Origin: Pegea sp. RAD2-039
Lineage: Eukaryota; Chordata; Thaliacea; Salpida; Salpidae
Assembly (NCBI GenBank): GCA_034620365.1
Contig: JAQGEQ010000048.1
Span: 1-64,000, forward strand
DNA length: 64,000 nt
Reading direction: 5' to 3'
Shown: positions 63,999 to 64,000 of the stretch, piece after piece
How positions within the stretch are numbered: the first letter of the stretch is position 1
Layout of the letters: each line of letters begins with the position of its first letter
Notes under the pieces: model-generated
What the model saw: the letters and a program-made list of their open reading frames with translations, nothing else
Database searches by the model: none
What the model was told of the DNA's origin: nothing
Program-made: the position numbers and the translations under genes

Positions 63999-64000
63999 CT

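Overview
The window is animal (metazoan) nuclear DNA, strongly AT-rich. Genes are split by GT-AG introns, many only 50-100 nt long, and separated by AT-rich gaps. A PIN-GPCR-DEP fusion (GPR155/LYCHOS), a JAM-like Ig protein, a rhodopsin-class GPCR, ciliary coiled-coil proteins and a PINK1 homologue together exclude bacteria, plants and fungi. Fossil LINEs and a tRNA-derived SINE are present. An AT-rich, short-intron, early-branching or small-bodied animal fits, but the species cannot be fixed from sequence alone. Multi-exon models below were built by hand; intron phases and homology agree across nearly every junction.

Layout. 0-5 kb: two tandem minus-strand GH29 alpha-L-fucosidase copies, each broken at a different end, the upstream one with a SINE in intron 3. 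6-7 kb: an unidentified decayed element. 8.2-11.6 kb: an orphan class A GPCR (-). 18-24 kb: full 18-exon GPR155/LYCHOS (-). 26 kb: intronless GAPDH (+) behind a perfect CRE. 28.5-31.8 kb: NHLRC2 (+). 34-36 kb: two intronless genes, FYV7/CCDC59-like and SARNP-like (-). 39.7-43 kb: an 11-exon PINK1-family gene (-) whose HRD and DFG motifs read HRN and NFS. 49.6-51.6 kb: NF-YC (+). 53-56.3 kb: JAM-like adhesion protein (-). 58 kb: small RING protein (-). 60.7-64 kb: BBOF1/CCDC176 (-) directly downstream of a JHY-like gene (-) that runs off the window. LINE pieces lie at 25.3, 38.1-38.9, 44.0, 48.2-48.5 and 58.9-59.8 kb.

How the genes relate. Most neighbours are unrelated housekeeping genes. Three groupings have meaning: the tandem fucosidases (lysosomal or secreted fucose removal), the adjacent basal-body/cilium pair BBOF1-JHY, and the spread of one LINE family as at least three 3' fragments. 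The best candidate for something undescribed is the PINK1-family gene: it keeps the PINK1 architecture, including the C-terminal extension, but has lost the catalytic Asp and the metal-binding Asp, and it carries an acidic insert with four repeats of an F-E-[IV]-[IS] motif resembling LC3-interacting regions.
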